Positions 33,246 through 42,967 of a DNA stretch of 64,000 nt are shown piece after piece. The stretch is from Microbacterium lacus (lineage in GTDB: Bacteria > Actinomycetota > Actinomycetes > Actinomycetales > Microbacteriaceae), in NCBI RefSeq assembly GCF_039531105.1, contig NZ_BAAAPK010000001.1, forward strand, positions 2,294,001 to 2,358,000, given 5' to 3'. A model generated the notes under the pieces. It was given only the letters and a program-made list of their open reading frames with translations, was not told the DNA's origin and ran no database searches. Position 1 is the stretch's first letter. Each line of letters starts with the position of its first letter. The position numbers and the translations under genes are program-made.

Positions 33246-33797
33246 TCAGGCGGGGTCGCGATAGCCGACGAGAAGTCCCGGAGCGCCTTCGGGACGTGAG
33301 ATGACCTCGATGGGGTCACCCGCCTGCACCGAACCGTTGCGGAGGACTCTCAGGTAGGGACCGAGGCGGCGTTCGGACGAGAAGCGCTTCACCCAGCCCC
33401 GCTGCTCGGCGCCACCCACCCACCGCGCGAACGTCTGGCACGGAGTGCGCGGCATGGTCACCTCCACCGTGCAGACCTCTCCGATCCGCCACACCTCGCC
33501 GATCACGCTCGCATTCACATCGAGGCCCTCGGTCCGCAGGTTCTCACCGAAGAACCCCGGCGGCAGAGGCCGTCCGAGCTCCTCCTCCCAGAAAGCGGCG
33601 TCCTCCGCGGCGTAGGCGTACAGCGCCTTGTCGAGACCGCCGTGATGCTTGCGATCGGCCTGGACATCCGCACCCACGCCGTAGCGACCGATGCGTACGC
33701 GACCCTCGAGAGGACGCTTGTCGATCGCGGTGACGCGATCCCTGCCGCCGTCCGGCCGCAGGGCGGACACGGCGCACACCGCGACCAGGCGCGGCAT
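33246..33797 (-). CDS. MOSC-domain protein (YiiM-like)
   Basis: A 183-residue protein with a MOSC fold. It has VTAIDKRPLEGRVRIG near the N-terminus, then KHHGGLDKALYAY, FFGENLRTEGLDV, and MPRTPCQTFARW with the conserved Cys. MOSC proteins handle molybdenum cofactor-linked sulfur chemistry; YiiM-type members detoxify N-hydroxylated bases with a reductase partner. ATG 33797 shares a base with the preceding stop (TGATG), so it is coupled to the membrane protein gene. Confidence 0.87.
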   Translation of the reverse strand: MPRLVAVCAVSALRPDGGRDRVTAIDKRPLEGRVRIGRYGVGADVQADRKHHGGLDKALYAYAAEDAAFWEEELGRPLPPGFFGENLRTEGLDVNASVIGEVWRIGEVCTVEVTMPRTPCQTFARWVGGAEQRGWVKRFSSERRLGPYLRVLRNGSVQAGDPIEVISRPEGAPGLLVGYRDPA

Positions 33798-34360
33798 CAC
33801 CGGGCGCTGTTCAGGATCGCGTTCCACAGCGTCGGATCCGACACGATCGGCACCATCAGCAGGATGCCGATGACGAACGTGAAGACCACTCCCGCTGTCA
33901 GCGGAATCCACCAGGTGAGTCTCCCCTTCGACATGCTGCGCCACGAGATGAGCGCGGTCGCCAGCCAGCCGACAGCCAGGATCACCGCCGCCGCGATCGC
34001 CCACGGTCTGCCCGCCGAAACGTCCGCGAGCTGCGCGTCGACTCCCGCCATGCCCATCACGGTCGACACGTACGCGCCGTAATCCACGATGCTGGGGATG
34101 CCGGTCGCCACGTTGACCAGACCATAGGCCAGCAGCGCGATCGTGGCGACGCGGTCGGCGAAGCGGCTCTTCGGCGGGGCGACAGGCTGGGCCTGTGAAG
34201 CCGGTGCGTCGGCAGGCGCCGCGCCCGCAAGCGCGTCGGGATCCTGTCCGGTCTCCAGCAGCCAGGTCATCTCGGGCTGCTTGATGCGGGCCCGCTGTTC
34301 TTCCGGCGTCGCGTACTCGCCGTACTGCGGCCTGGGGCGCGACGGGTCCGGATCGCTCAC
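33797..34360 (-). CDS. Membrane protein with [10 protein letters not shown]-terminus
   Basis: A 187-residue hypothetical protein, probably the DUF6264 group known from Microbacteriaceae (recalled, not verified). The cytoplasmic N-terminus ([19 protein letters not shown]) is about 70 residues and Pro/Ala-rich. Four predicted membrane segments follow, including [19 protein letters not shown] and [22 protein letters not shown] 34360 overlaps the ispH stop (GTGA), and its own stop overlaps the MOSC start. Function unknown. Confidence 0.7.
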   Translation of the reverse strand: MSDPDPSRPRPQYGEYATPEEQRARIKQPEMTWLLETGQDPDALAGAAPADAPASQAQPVAPPKSRFADRVATIALLAYGLVNVATGIPSIVDYGAYVSTVMGMAGVDAQLADVSAGRPWAIAAAVILAVGWLATALISWRSMSKGRLTWWIPLTAGVVFTFVIGILLMVPIVSDPTLWNAILNSAR

Positions 34361-35415
34361 GTCGTACGTCCGCCGAGAGCGCGCTCGTCCCGGCGACCCG
34401 AGGCGTCCTGCCGCAGCTCCTTCGGAAGCGAGAACATCAGGTCTTCCTGCGCGGTCTTGACCTCCTCGATCGTGCCGTAGCCGGCGTCGGCGAGATCGGC
34501 CAGGACCTCCTGCACGAGGACTTCGGGGACGGAAGCCCCGCTGGTCACACCCACGGTCTCGACGCCGTCCAGCCACTCCTGCTTGAGCTCGTGCGCGTAA
34601 TCGACGCGGTACGCCGCCTTCGCGCCGTACTCGAGGGCGACTTCGACCAGGCGCACGCTGTTGGACGAGTTCGCGGAGCCGACCACGATCACCAGATCGG
34701 CATCCTTCGCGACCTTTTTGATCGCGACCTGACGATTCTGCGTCGCGTAGCAGATGTCGTCCGACGGCGGATCCTGCAGCTGCGGGAACCGCTCGCGCAG
34801 TCGCCGCACGGTCTCCATCGTCTCGTCCACCGACAGCGTCGTCTGCGACAGCCACACGACCTTCGACGGGTCGCGCACCTCCACCGTGTCCGCGTGCTCG
34901 GGCGAATTCACGATCGTGACGTGCTCGGGCGCCTCGCCGGCGGTGCCCTCGACCTCTTCATGACCCTCGTGGCCGATGAGCAGGATCTCGAAGTCGTCCC
35001 GGGCGAAGCGCACGGCCTCGCGATGCACTTTCGTCACCAGCGGGCAGGTCGCGTCGATCGCCTGCAGGTGCCGCTCCGATGCCGCCGAGACGACGGCGGG
35101 CGAGACGCCGTGCGCGCTGAAGACGACGTGTGCGCCTTCGGGGACCTCGTCGACCTCCTCGACGAACACCGCGCCGGCGGCCTCGAGCTCGGTCACGACG
35201 TGGATGTTGTGCACGATCTGCTTGCGGACGTAGACCGGCGCACCGTAGCGCTCGAGAGCCTTCTCCACCGCGATCACCGCACGATCCACACCCGCGCAGT
35301 AGCCGCGCGGTGCCGCCAGCAGCACCTTCTTGTGTCCCTGCACCGGGATATCCTGAAGGCGCTCGCGCTGCCGCGGAATGCGGGGGACGGGCAGACGGAC
35401 GGCCGAGGTGCTCAC
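34357..35415 (-). CDS. ispH: 4-hydroxy-3-methylbut-2-enyl diphosphate reductase
   Basis: A 352-residue [4Fe-4S] enzyme of the MEP pathway, converting HMBPP to IPP and DMAPP. The three cluster cysteines are in [25 protein letters not shown] and [25 protein letters not shown] and [11 protein letters not shown] carry substrate-binding residues. GTG 35415 is six bases after TAGACT. It pairs in function with uppS (44505-45284), which uses its products. Divergent from xseA. Confidence 0.95.
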   Translation of the reverse strand: MSTSAVRLPVPRIPRQRERLQDIPVQGHKKVLLAAPRGYCAGVDRAVIAVEKALERYGAPVYVRKQIVHNIHVVTELEAAGAVFVEEVDEVPEGAHVVFSAHGVSPAVVSAASERHLQAIDATCPLVTKVHREAVRFARDDFEILLIGHEGHEEVEGTAGEAPEHVTIVNSPEHADTVEVRDPSKVVWLSQTTLSVDETMETVRRLRERFPQLQDPPSDDICYATQNRQVAIKKVAKDADLVIVVGSANSSNSVRLVEVALEYGAKAAYRVDYAHELKQEWLDGVETVGVTSGASVPEVLVQEVLADLADAGYGTIEEVKTAQEDLMFSLPKELRQDASGRRDERALGGRTT

Positions 35416-35421
35416 AGCTCA

Positions 35422-35427
35422 AGTCTA
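35422..35427 (-). promoter_or_regulatory. -10 element for leaderless ispH mRNA
   Basis: TAGACT on the minus strand, six bases before GTG 35415. Confidence 0.5.
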
Positions 35428-35490
35428 CGGGGGCGCCCTGGGCGACGGCCGTGCGATCGGGCCGCCGTGCCGCCACCACGAGAGGATCGG

Positions 35491-36765
35491 ATGACGACGT
35501 TCCGCGCTGACCCCGTCGCCGGGGAGCCCCCGCCGCCGGATGCCGTGCGCCCGCGGGACTCCACATCCGACTCCCCCACCTCGGTCGCCCGCCTCAACGA
35601 CACGATCCGCGGGTTCGTCGAAACCTGGGGATCCGTGTGGGTCGAGGGCGAGATCACGTCGTGGAACGTCCGCACCGGCAATGTGTTCGGCCGGATGAAG
35701 GACCTCGGCACCGATGCGACCATCTCGTTCCGCATCTGGTCGAGCACGCGTCAGCGACTCCCGGCGGATCTTTCCGTCGGCGATCACGTCATCGCCTGCG
35801 TCAAGGCGGACTACTTCGTGAAGTCGGGCGACTTCAGCTTCTCCGTCTCGGCGATGCGTCACGTCGGGCTCGGCGACCAGCTCGAGAAGCTCGAGCGTCT
35901 GCGCGCGAAACTCCGCGGCGAAGGACTTTTCGACCCGGTCCGAAAGAAGCCGATCCCGTTCCTGCCCCACGTGGTCGGACTCATCACCGGCGAGAAGTCC
36001 GACGCCGAGAAGGACGTCCGGCACAACGCCGAGCTGCGCTGGCCGCAGGTGCGCTTCCGCACCGCGTACGCCGCGGTCCAGGGAGACCGCTGCGTCCCCG
36101 AGACGATCGGCGCGCTTCGGGCACTGGATGCCGATCCCTCGGTCGACGTGATCGTCATCGCCCGCGGCGGCGGCGACCCGCAGCACCTCCTCGGGTTCAG
36201 CGACGAGCGCCTCCTGCGCGCCGTGGCAGCGGCATCCACTCCCGTCGTCAGCGCGATCGGGCACGAGAACGACCATCCCCTGCTGGACGACGTCGCGGAC
36301 CTCCGCGCGTCGACCCCCACGGACGCGGCCAAGCGGATCGTCCCGGACGTCCTCGAGCAGCGCGCGCTGGTCGCCCAGCTCCGCTCACGCCTGTCGATGA
36401 GACTGTCCCAGCGGGTCGCGCACGACATCGCCCAACTCGAGCAGCTCCGCTCGCGGCCCGTCCTGCGGACACCCGAGACGATGATCGACGCGCGCTCGCA
36501 GCAGCAGTGGCTGCTGCTCTCCCGCGGGCGGGACGTGATCGACCGGCGGCTCGAAGCGCAGGCGCGGCGCGCCGCGGAGCTGCGGGCGGCCCTGCGCACC
36601 CTCTCCCCCGCGTCGACCCTCGCGCGCGGCTATGCGATCGCCCACCTACCGAGCGGAGCGATCGTGCGCGATGCGAGCGAGGCCGAGGCGGGCGCGAGCG
36701 TCGTCGTGACCGTCGGCCGCGGCTCGTTCGCGGCCCGCTCCGAGGGCGAGGTCGGCGAGCGATGA
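35491..36765 (+). CDS. xseA: Exodeoxyribonuclease VII large subunit
   Basis: A 424-residue nuclease subunit. The N-terminal OB domain includes VWVEGEITSWNVRTGNVFG and VIACVKADYF. The catalytic region has VGLITGEKSDAEKDVRHNAE, DVIVIARGGGDPQHLLGFSD, and ISAIGHEND-type AIGHENDHPLLDDVADLRAS. A helical C-terminal part follows. Exo VII degrades single-stranded DNA in repair. GAGAGGATC precedes ATG 35491. xseB follows 61 bp later with its own promoter. Confidence 0.95.
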   Translation: MTTFRADPVAGEPPPPDAVRPRDSTSDSPTSVARLNDTIRGFVETWGSVWVEGEITSWNVRTGNVFGRMKDLGTDATISFRIWSSTRQRLPADLSVGDHVIACVKADYFVKSGDFSFSVSAMRHVGLGDQLEKLERLRAKLRGEGLFDPVRKKPIPFLPHVVGLITGEKSDAEKDVRHNAELRWPQVRFRTAYAAVQGDRCVPETIGALRALDADPSVDVIVIARGGGDPQHLLGFSDERLLRAVAAASTPVVSAIGHENDHPLLDDVADLRASTPTDAAKRIVPDVLEQRALVAQLRSRLSMRLSQRVAHDIAQLEQLRSRPVLRTPETMIDARSQQQWLLLSRGRDVIDRRLEAQARRAAELRAALRTLSPASTLARGYAIAHLPSGAIVRDASEAEAGASVVVTVGRGSFAARSEGEVGER

Positions 36766-36813
36766 CCCTGCTCGAGAACGCGCAGCCGAGCGGGTGCGCG
36801 GCGCGGACGTCTC

Positions 36814-36819
36814 TAGAAT
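36814..36819 (+). promoter_or_regulatory. -10 element for leaderless xseB mRNA
   Basis: TAGAAT, seven bases before ATG 36827. It favours MSAPTEGV as the xseB start over ATG 36818, which would overlap the -10. Confidence 0.45.
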
Positions 36820-36826
36820 GGATCTC

Positions 36827-37060
36827 ATGAGCGCACCGACCGAAGGCGTGGCCGACGTCGCGGGCCTCTCGTTCGAACAGGCTCGGGACGAGCTCGTGCG
36901 CGTCGTCGCCGAACTCGAGCAGGGCGCCCCGACGCTGGAGCATTCGCTCGAACTGTGGGAACGCGGCGAGGCACTCGCGGCGCGATGTGAGGAATGGCTG
37001 CTCGGCGCGAAGCGCCGGCTCGACGAGGCCCGCTCCGGCGGCGGAAGCGCGGACGCCTGA
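36827..37060 (+). CDS. xseB: Exodeoxyribonuclease VII small subunit
   Basis: A 77-residue helical protein that binds along the large-subunit stalk. The family signature is LSFEQARDELVRVVAELEQG, then TLEHSLELWERGEALAARCE and a Glu/Arg end. Length is standard. ATG 36827 is placed by the TAGAAT element. Its stop overlaps the next start (TGATG at 37058-37062). Confidence 0.92.
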   Translation: MSAPTEGVADVAGLSFEQARDELVRVVAELEQGAPTLEHSLELWERGEALAARCEEWLLGAKRRLDEARSGGGSADA

Positions 37061-37710
37061 TGGCTCGTGACCCGCGTATCGTCGCCGAGCTCGGCCGACC
37101 GGAGACGCCCGACGAAGCCGCCGATCGCAAGGCGGAGTCTTCGCGCATCTACCGGGCGAGCCAGAACACCCGCAATCTGATCGCGGCTCTCCTGGTCACC
37201 CTGGGCGTGGTCCTCGTGATCGTGTTCGCGGTGCCGCGGGGCACGCCCCCGCCGCGCGAACCCATCGATGTCGCCGCGGTCGCGGAGTCGATCTCGCAGG
37301 CTGAGGGGCGCACGGTGCTCGTCCCCGGCGTGCCGACCGAATGGCTGGTGAACCGGGCGTCGATCGAAGGCGATGCGATCCCCGCGTGGACGATCGTGTA
37401 CGTGCCGGACGAGACGAGCGGCTTCCTGCGCTTCGCTCAGGGATTCGACGCCGACCCGGCGTGGACGACGCGTGTGCTGAGCGGCGCCTCTGCGGACGGC
37501 ACCGTTGAGATCGACGGCATCCAGTGGGACACGTACGCGATCCCCGACCCCTCGCGAGCCGGCAACGTCTCGGCCGCCCTGAGCACGCAGGCAGGGTCGG
37601 ACGTCGTGCTGATCTACGGATCGACGGATGCCGCGACGCTCGAGCTCGTGGCCGCGTCGGTCTCGGATCAGATCGCGGCGCTGCGCGCCGAGACGAGCGA
37701 ACAGGAGTGA
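37060..37710 (+). CDS. DUF4245 membrane-anchored protein
   Basis: A 216-residue protein with a cytoplasmic N-terminus (MARDPRIVAELGRPETPDEA), one membrane helix (LIAALLVTLGVVLVIVFAV, about residues 47-65) and an extracellular domain. The domain has WLVNRASIEGDAIPAWTIVY, a pattern of the actinobacterial DUF4245 family, commonly found beside xseB. Role unknown. Translation is coupled to xseB by the TGATG overlap. Confidence 0.8.
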   Translation: MARDPRIVAELGRPETPDEAADRKAESSRIYRASQNTRNLIAALLVTLGVVLVIVFAVPRGTPPPREPIDVAAVAESISQAEGRTVLVPGVPTEWLVNRASIEGDAIPAWTIVYVPDETSGFLRFAQGFDADPAWTTRVLSGASADGTVEIDGIQWDTYAIPDPSRAGNVSAALSTQAGSDVVLIYGSTDAATLELVAASVSDQIAALRAETSEQE

Positions 37711-37712
37711 GC

Positions 37713-38354
37713 GTGACCGAACCCAGCCCGCTGAAGGCCTGGCAGGAGATGCAGCGGGGCAACGCGCGGTTCGTCGCCGGAGAACCCCGACACCCGCGGC
37801 AGGATGTCGATCGGCGGGCCGAGCTCGCCACGGGTCAGCGTCCTCGTGCTGCCCTGTTCGGGTGTTCTGACTCGCGACTGTCCGCCGAGATCATCTTCGA
37901 CAAGGGCCTGGGCGACCTCTTCGTCGTGCGCAACGCCGGGCAGGTCATCTCCGACTCGGTCGTCGGCAGCCTCGAGTACGCGGTCGCCGTTCTGGAGGTG
38001 CCGCTCATCGTCGTCCTCGGGCACGACGCGTGCGGCGCCGTCGGCGCTGCGATCGACAGCGTCGCCCTCGAGGCCCCCGCGCTCCCCCCGCGCATCTGGC
38101 GGCAGATCGCGCCGATCGTTCCCGCCGTGCGTCGTGTGCAGCGTGAGATGACCGTCGACGGGGCGGTGCCAGCCGTCATCGATGCCGACCGCGTCGGCCG
38201 CGAGCACCTCCGCGACACGGTGGCCGAGCTCCTGCACTCGTCCGAGCTGATCAGCGACGCCGTGGCGGAGCGTCGCCTGGCGATCGTGGGTGCGAACTAC
38301 CGACTCGCCGAGGGCACGGCCGTGCCCGATGTGATCCTCGGCGCCGAAGACTGA
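37713..38354 (+). CDS. Beta-class carbonic anhydrase
   Basis: A 213-residue zinc enzyme for CO2 hydration. Zinc ligands are in [11 protein letters not shown] (Cys, with the Asp-Arg dyad) and [12 protein letters not shown] (His and Cys). The N-terminus [20 protein letters not shown] is typical of the actinobacterial type. GTG 37713 is preferred because GGAG lies 5 bases upstream; GTG 37707 is possible. It is three bases past the DUF4245 stop and followed by fumC on the same strand. Confidence 0.92.
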   Translation: MTEPSPLKAWQEMQRGNARFVAGEPRHPRQDVDRRAELATGQRPRAALFGCSDSRLSAEIIFDKGLGDLFVVRNAGQVISDSVVGSLEYAVAVLEVPLIVVLGHDACGAVGAAIDSVALEAPALPPRIWRQIAPIVPAVRRVQREMTVDGAVPAVIDADRVGREHLRDTVAELLHSSELISDAVAERRLAIVGANYRLAEGTAVPDVILGAED

Positions 38355-38412
38355 CCCGTCGGCGCCGCGACGGTGCCGTGAAGACAACCCCGACCTCTGG
38401 AGGAACGACGAC

Positions 38413-39807
38413 GTGACCGACATCGAGTACCGCATCGAACACGACACGATGGGCGAGGTGCGCGTGCCGCGCGATGCGCTGTACGCCGCGCAGACGCAGC
38501 GCGCCGTGGAGAACTTCCCGATCTCGGGCGATGCCCTCGACCCGGCGCAGATCGTCGCGCTCGCCCGCATCAAGAAGGCCGCCGCGCTGGCGAACAAGGA
38601 GCTCGGGACGCTGGACGGCGCGATCGCGGACGCGATCGCGCGCGCCGCGGACCGGATCATCGCCGGCGAGCACGCCGACCAGTTCCCTATCGACGTCTAC
38701 CAGACCGGCAGCGGTACGTCGTCGAACATGAACATGAACGAAGTGCTCGCGACCCTCGCGTCGCAGGATCTCGGCTCGCCCGTGCATCCGAACGACCACG
38801 TGAACGCTTCGCAGTCCTCGAACGACGTGTTCCCCACCTCCGTGCACATCGCCGTGACTCAAGAGCTCATCGATGACCTGATCCCGGCTCTGGATCACCT
38901 CGCCGTGGCGTTCGAGGCGAAGGCCGAGGCGTGGAAGGACGTCGTCAAGTCCGGTCGCACCCACCTGATGGACGCGACGCCGGTCACACTCGGACAGGAG
39001 TTCGGTGGATACGCCCGCCAGATGCGCCTGGGCATCGAACGCGTGCAGGCGGTGCTGTCGCGCGTTGCCGAGGTCCCCTTGGGCGGCACCGCTGTCGGCA
39101 CCGGGATCAACACCCCGCTCGGGTTCCCGCAGAAGGTCATCGCGCTCATCGCCTCCGACACCGAGCTGCCCATCACCGAGGCGAAGGACCACTTCGAGGC
39201 GCAGGCGAACCGGGACGGTCTCGTCGAGGCTTCGGGTGCGCTGCGGACGATCGCGGTGTCGCTCACGAAGATCAACAACGACCTCCGCTGGATGGGCTCG
39301 GGGCCCAACACGGGACTCGGCGAACTGCACATCCCCGACCTGCAGCCCGGCTCCTCGATCATGCCGGGCAAAGTCAACCCGGTCGTGCCGGAGGCGACGC
39401 TCATGGTCTGCGCGCGCGTGATCGGCAATGACGCGACGGTCGCGTGGGCGGGCGCTTCCGGCGCTTTCGAGCTCAACGTCGCGATCCCGGTCATGGGCAC
39501 CGCCGTGCTGGAGTCCATCCGGCTGCTGGCGAACTCGATGCGCATCCTCGCCGACAAGACGATCGACGGGCTCGAGGCGAACGTCGAGCGGGCGGCGGCA
39601 TACGCCGGCATGTCCCCGTCGATCGTCACGCCGCTCAACAAGCTCATCGGCTACGAGGCCGCCGCGAAGATCGCGAAGCACTCCGTCGCGAAGGGGATCA
39701 CCGTCCGTGAGGCGGTGATCGACCTCGGCTACGTCGAGCGTGGAGAGATCACGATCGAGCAGCTGGACGAGAAGCTCGACCTGCTGTCCATGACGCACGC
39801 CGGCTGA
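38413..39807 (+). CDS. fumC: Class II fumarase
   Basis: A 464-residue homotetrameric fumarate hydratase of the TCA cycle. Signatures are [45 protein letters not shown] and the flexible loop [12 protein letters not shown]. Length matches the family. TGGAGGAACG precedes GTG 38413. It follows carbonic anhydrase by 58 bp. Confidence 0.96.
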   Translation: MTDIEYRIEHDTMGEVRVPRDALYAAQTQRAVENFPISGDALDPAQIVALARIKKAAALANKELGTLDGAIADAIARAADRIIAGEHADQFPIDVYQTGSGTSSNMNMNEVLATLASQDLGSPVHPNDHVNASQSSNDVFPTSVHIAVTQELIDDLIPALDHLAVAFEAKAEAWKDVVKSGRTHLMDATPVTLGQEFGGYARQMRLGIERVQAVLSRVAEVPLGGTAVGTGINTPLGFPQKVIALIASDTELPITEAKDHFEAQANRDGLVEASGALRTIAVSLTKINNDLRWMGSGPNTGLGELHIPDLQPGSSIMPGKVNPVVPEATLMVCARVIGNDATVAWAGASGAFELNVAIPVMGTAVLESIRLLANSMRILADKTIDGLEANVERAAAYAGMSPSIVTPLNKLIGYEAAAKIAKHSVAKGITVREAVIDLGYVERGEITIEQLDEKLDLLSMTHAG

Positions 39808-39837
39808 GCGCCCCTCCCGAAGTGCCGGGGCGCGGGC

Positions 39838-39843
39838 GATAAT
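39838..39843 (+). promoter_or_regulatory. -10-like element for leaderless sensor kinase mRNA
   Basis: GATAAT, six bases before GTG 39850. It has G in place of the first T but is otherwise a close match to TATAAT. Confidence 0.4.
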
Positions 39844-39849
39844 CGGGGG

Positions 39850-41358
39850 GTGACCCGCCTGCCCCGGCCCCTCTCGGCGCGCGCCCGAATCCTCGGCGCG
39901 ATCCTGGCGGTGGCGTGCATCGGACTCGCCCTCGTGGGCGGGGTGACCTTCCTCGTGCAGCGCGAGCGTGTGCTCACCGAGGTCGACAGCCGCCTGCGTG
40001 AACAGGTCGATCGCCTGACGACGGTCGCCGCGGGAGCGGAGCCGCAGACGGATGCCGGGGAACCGACGACCGCCAGCGAGGATCTGGACATCAGCGAATT
40101 CACGACGGTCTCGGACTTCCTCTACAGCACCGTCGCACGGCTCTCGCCCGCCCGCAACGAAGGCGCGGTCGCCGTGATCGACGGGAAGACCCGCTACCGT
40201 CCGGCGACGCTTTCGGGCTTCGACATCTCCGGGGACCAGCAATTCATCGAGCGCGTCGTCGCCGAGACGGCCGGGGGCGAGACCGTCCTCGGGACCGCCG
40301 TCACCGAGCGCGGGTCGCTCCGCTACATCGCAATCCCGGTATCGATGCCCGGAGACCCGCAGAAGGGCGTCTACGTCCGCGCGGTGGATCTCGGCGCCGA
40401 GCTCAGTCCCGTAACGGCGGCGATCGCCACCTACTCCGCAGCCGCGGTCGTGATGCTCGTGACGATCGGCTTCGTGGGCTGGTTCGTCGCGGGCCGACTG
40501 CTCTCCCCCATCCGGCGCCTCCGGGAGGCGGCGGATGCGGTGACCCTGGATGACCTGTCCCCGCGCCTGCCCGCGCGCGGCGACGACGACATCTCCGATC
40601 TGACCCGCACCATGAACTCCATGCTCGATCGGCTCGAGGGGTCCGTCGACGTGCAGCGCCAGCTCCTGGACGACGTCCGCCACGAACTGAAGACACCCAT
40701 CACGATCGTGCGAGGTCACCTCGAGCTCATGGATCCGCGCGATGCCCGAGACGTGGCGGTCACACGCGAGATCGGAATGGCCGAACTCGACCGGATGACC
40801 AGGCTCGTGGACGACATCGACCTCCTCGCCACCGTCGAGGGAGACGCCTACGCGATGACCGACGTCGACCTCGGCGCACTCACGGCGCGCATCGGCGAAC
40901 TCGTCGCGGTGATCCCGGGTCACACGTGGACGGTCGTGGGCGTCGCCGAGGGGCAGATCCTGGGCGACTCCGACCGCCTGCTCCAGGCGTGGCTGCAGCT
41001 GGCCGAGAACGCCGCGAAGTACTCGCCCGCCGGAAGCGAGATCGAGCTGGGCAGTGCGGTGACAGACGCCGCCGCGTTCCTCTGGGTCGCCGATCACGGC
41101 CCCGGCATCCCACCGGCTCTGCGACACCGCATCTTCCGCCGGTTCGACCGCGCTCAGGGAACCCGAGCCGTGGGCGGCTCCGGTCTGGGCCTGGCGATCG
41201 TCGATGCGATCGCGAAGGGACACGGCGGCACCTGTACCGTCACCGAGACTCCAGGCGGCGGTGCGACGTTCACGGTCCGCATCCCGCTCTCGGCGGCGGA
41301 GGTCCCGGCACCGGTCCGGGCCGGCGACGTCGTGCTGCAGAGGGACGCGACCGGATGA
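39850..41358 (+). CDS. Sensor histidine kinase
   Basis: A 502-residue membrane kinase. TM1 is ILGAILAVACIGLALVGGV (about 15-38), an extracytoplasmic sensor domain reaches about residue 195, and TM2 is VVMLVTIGFVGWFVAGRLL. HAMP follows (SPIRRLREAADAVTLDDLSP), then HisKA with DDVRHELKTPITIV and H278 as phosphoacceptor, then the ATPase domain (WLQLAENAAKYSPAGSEIEL, DHGPGIPPALRH, GGSGLGLAIVDAIAKGHGG). The signal is unknown. The response regulator gene overlaps its stop. Confidence 0.93.
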   Translation: MTRLPRPLSARARILGAILAVACIGLALVGGVTFLVQRERVLTEVDSRLREQVDRLTTVAAGAEPQTDAGEPTTASEDLDISEFTTVSDFLYSTVARLSPARNEGAVAVIDGKTRYRPATLSGFDISGDQQFIERVVAETAGGETVLGTAVTERGSLRYIAIPVSMPGDPQKGVYVRAVDLGAELSPVTAAIATYSAAAVVMLVTIGFVGWFVAGRLLSPIRRLREAADAVTLDDLSPRLPARGDDDISDLTRTMNSMLDRLEGSVDVQRQLLDDVRHELKTPITIVRGHLELMDPRDARDVAVTREIGMAELDRMTRLVDDIDLLATVEGDAYAMTDVDLGALTARIGELVAVIPGHTWTVVGVAEGQILGDSDRLLQAWLQLAENAAKYSPAGSEIELGSAVTDAAAFLWVADHGPGIPPALRHRIFRRFDRAQGTRAVGGSGLGLAIVDAIAKGHGGTCTVTETPGGGATFTVRIPLSAAEVPAPVRAGDVVLQRDATG

Positions 41359-42011
41359 CCACGATCCTGCTCATCGAGGACGAGCCGCGCATCGCCGCGT
41401 TCGTTCGCCGCGGCCTGGATGCCGCCGGCTACACGACGGTCGTGATCGGCGACGGCGCCGAGGGCCTGCAGCGGGCGCTGCGCGCGGACGTCGACCTCGT
41501 GCTGCTGGATGTGGGGCTTCCGAGCATGGACGGCTTCGAAGTGCTGCGCGCCATCCGCAGTCACGGCTCGCCGGTTCCCGTCATCATGCTGACCGCGCGG
41601 ACCAGCACGAAGGACACGGTGCAGGGCCTCGATCTCGGCGCGAACGACTACGTGCGCAAGCCCTTCACGTTCGAGGAGCTGCTCGCCCGCATCCGTTCAC
41701 GCCTTCGCGAGAGCACCGCCACCCCCGACGTCTCGGTCACCCACGGCGGGGTCACGCTCGACATCCTCGCTCGGCGGGCCAGCGTGGACGGCCGCGATGT
41801 GGAGCTCTCGGCGCGCGAGTTCGCGCTGGCCGAGCAGTTCCTGCGCAGTCCCGGACGCGTGCTCAGCCGCGAGCACCTGCTGAGCCGCGTATGGGGTCTG
41901 GACTTCGACCCGGGATCCAATGTCGTGGACGTCTACGTGCGCTACCTGCGCGGCAAGCTCGGCGCCGAGCACATCATCACCGTTCGCGGAGCGGGCTACC
42001 GCTGGGAGTGA
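41355..42011 (+). CDS. OmpR-family response regulator
   Basis: A 218-residue two-component regulator. The receiver domain begins TTILLIEDEPRIAAFVRRGL, with D52 in LLDVGLPSMDG as phosphorylation site and the KPFTFEEL Lys. The winged-helix DNA-binding domain ends RVWGLDFDPGSNVVDVYVRY and TVRGAGYRWE. ATG 41355 overlaps the kinase stop (ATGA). Kinase-before-regulator order is less common than the reverse but well known. A bidirectional terminator follows. Confidence 0.94.
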   Translation: MTTILLIEDEPRIAAFVRRGLDAAGYTTVVIGDGAEGLQRALRADVDLVLLDVGLPSMDGFEVLRAIRSHGSPVPVIMLTARTSTKDTVQGLDLGANDYVRKPFTFEELLARIRSRLRESTATPDVSVTHGGVTLDILARRASVDGRDVELSAREFALAEQFLRSPGRVLSREHLLSRVWGLDFDPGSNVVDVYVRYLRGKLGAEHIITVRGAGYRWE

Positions 42012-42031
42012 AGCGGCGGCGCCCACGGAGA

Positions 42032-42062
42032 AGCCCCCGGTGTGGGGGAAACACCGGGGGCT
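42032..42062. terminator. Perfect 12-bp hairpin, bidirectional
   Basis: AGCCCCCGGTGT, loop GGGGGAA and ACACCGGGGGCT pair fully, between the convergent response regulator and the 42103-42888 gene. Confidence 0.75.
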
Positions 42063-42102
42063 GGGAGGGGCCGGGCTCGGGGAAGCCGGCCGCGGCGATC
42101 GC

Positions 42103-42888
42103 TCAGTCTGGGGGGACCTGCGATCGCTCTCTCATCGGCCCGGGCAGCCCAGAAGGGACGTGCTCGGACGCATGATCCGTCCTCTCGGCGGGACGGTCGT
42201 GTGCCGGCTCGACGGGCGGTGAGCCCTCCGTGCCGCGCCGCTCCGACTGCGCTTGCGGACCCGGTGTCACCGGCTGCTCGGGCAGGAGCTTCGAGGAGGC
42301 GCTCGAAGACCCCGCGGCGATCTCCGCAACCCGGTGGGAAGAAGAGGAGGACTCGATCTCAGCGGGTGCGGTGAACTGATCGGCGCGCAAGGATTCCAGA
42401 CGCGCGAGCCAGGATTGCAGCCGACCCGCACTCCAGCCCTGTCCGAGCGCCCAGGCGTACGCGGTGTCCCAGTCGCCGGAGCGGACTGCGTCGGCGAGCA
42501 CCTGCTCCTCGTCCGCCGGGCCCGGCGCATCGGAGGTCGCAGCGCCTCCGCGGTCGGCATCCGCGGCGAGATCGACCGGTGCGGGCGCGGGAACGGTCTC
42601 GGGCTCGTCGGCCGGAAGCTCGGGCGACTCCACCACGTCGACGGGGGCGGGCGCCGGAGTCAGAACTTCTTCGGAGGGCGGTGACGGCGTCGGGGCGGCA
42701 GGCACGACCACTCCCCCCGCGTACGCGGTCGCCCCGGGCGTGTCGGCGAGGGATGCCGACGTCGTGAGTGCCACCGCGCAGACGACCGCGATGCTTGCGG
42801 CCACTGCCACGCCACCACCCACCGCCAGTCGCGTCCGGCCCTCCACGAATGATCCTCCGGTTCCGCGCACGACGTGCGCTTCCCCCAT
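42103..42888 (-). CDS. Pro/Ala-rich membrane-anchored hypothetical protein
   Basis: A 261-residue protein, MGEAHVVRGTGGSFVEG at the start, with one hydrophobic segment (VGGGVAVAASIAVVCAVALT, about residues 24-43) as anchor or signal. A low-complexity Pro/Ala/Glu linker follows, then a short helical patch (WDTAYAWALGQGWSAGRLQS), and a disordered, Ser- and Pro-rich tail. No family was recognised. The patch around residue 145 may be the only folded unit. Codon third positions are GC-rich, as expected for a real gene. Confidence 0.55.
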   Translation of the reverse strand: MGEAHVVRGTGGSFVEGRTRLAVGGGVAVAASIAVVCAVALTTSASLADTPGATAYAGGVVVPAAPTPSPPSEEVLTPAPAPVDVVESPELPADEPETVPAPAPVDLAADADRGGAATSDAPGPADEEQVLADAVRSGDWDTAYAWALGQGWSAGRLQSWLARLESLRADQFTAPAEIESSSSSHRVAEIAAGSSSASSKLLPEQPVTPGPQAQSERRGTEGSPPVEPAHDRPAERTDHASEHVPSGLPGPMRERSQVPPD

Positions 42889-42967
42889 CGTGGCAGACCG
42901 TGCCTGCCCGCGGCCCTCGCGGCGCATGAGACTCTTCTCATGCGCCGCGAGGGCGCGAGGAGGGGAC

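Noticed and set aside
38251..41223. A 990-codon minus-strand open frame across carbonic anhydrase, fumC and the sensor kinase
   Set aside because: It spans three conserved plus-strand genes and has no recognisable domain; it is a compositional shadow.
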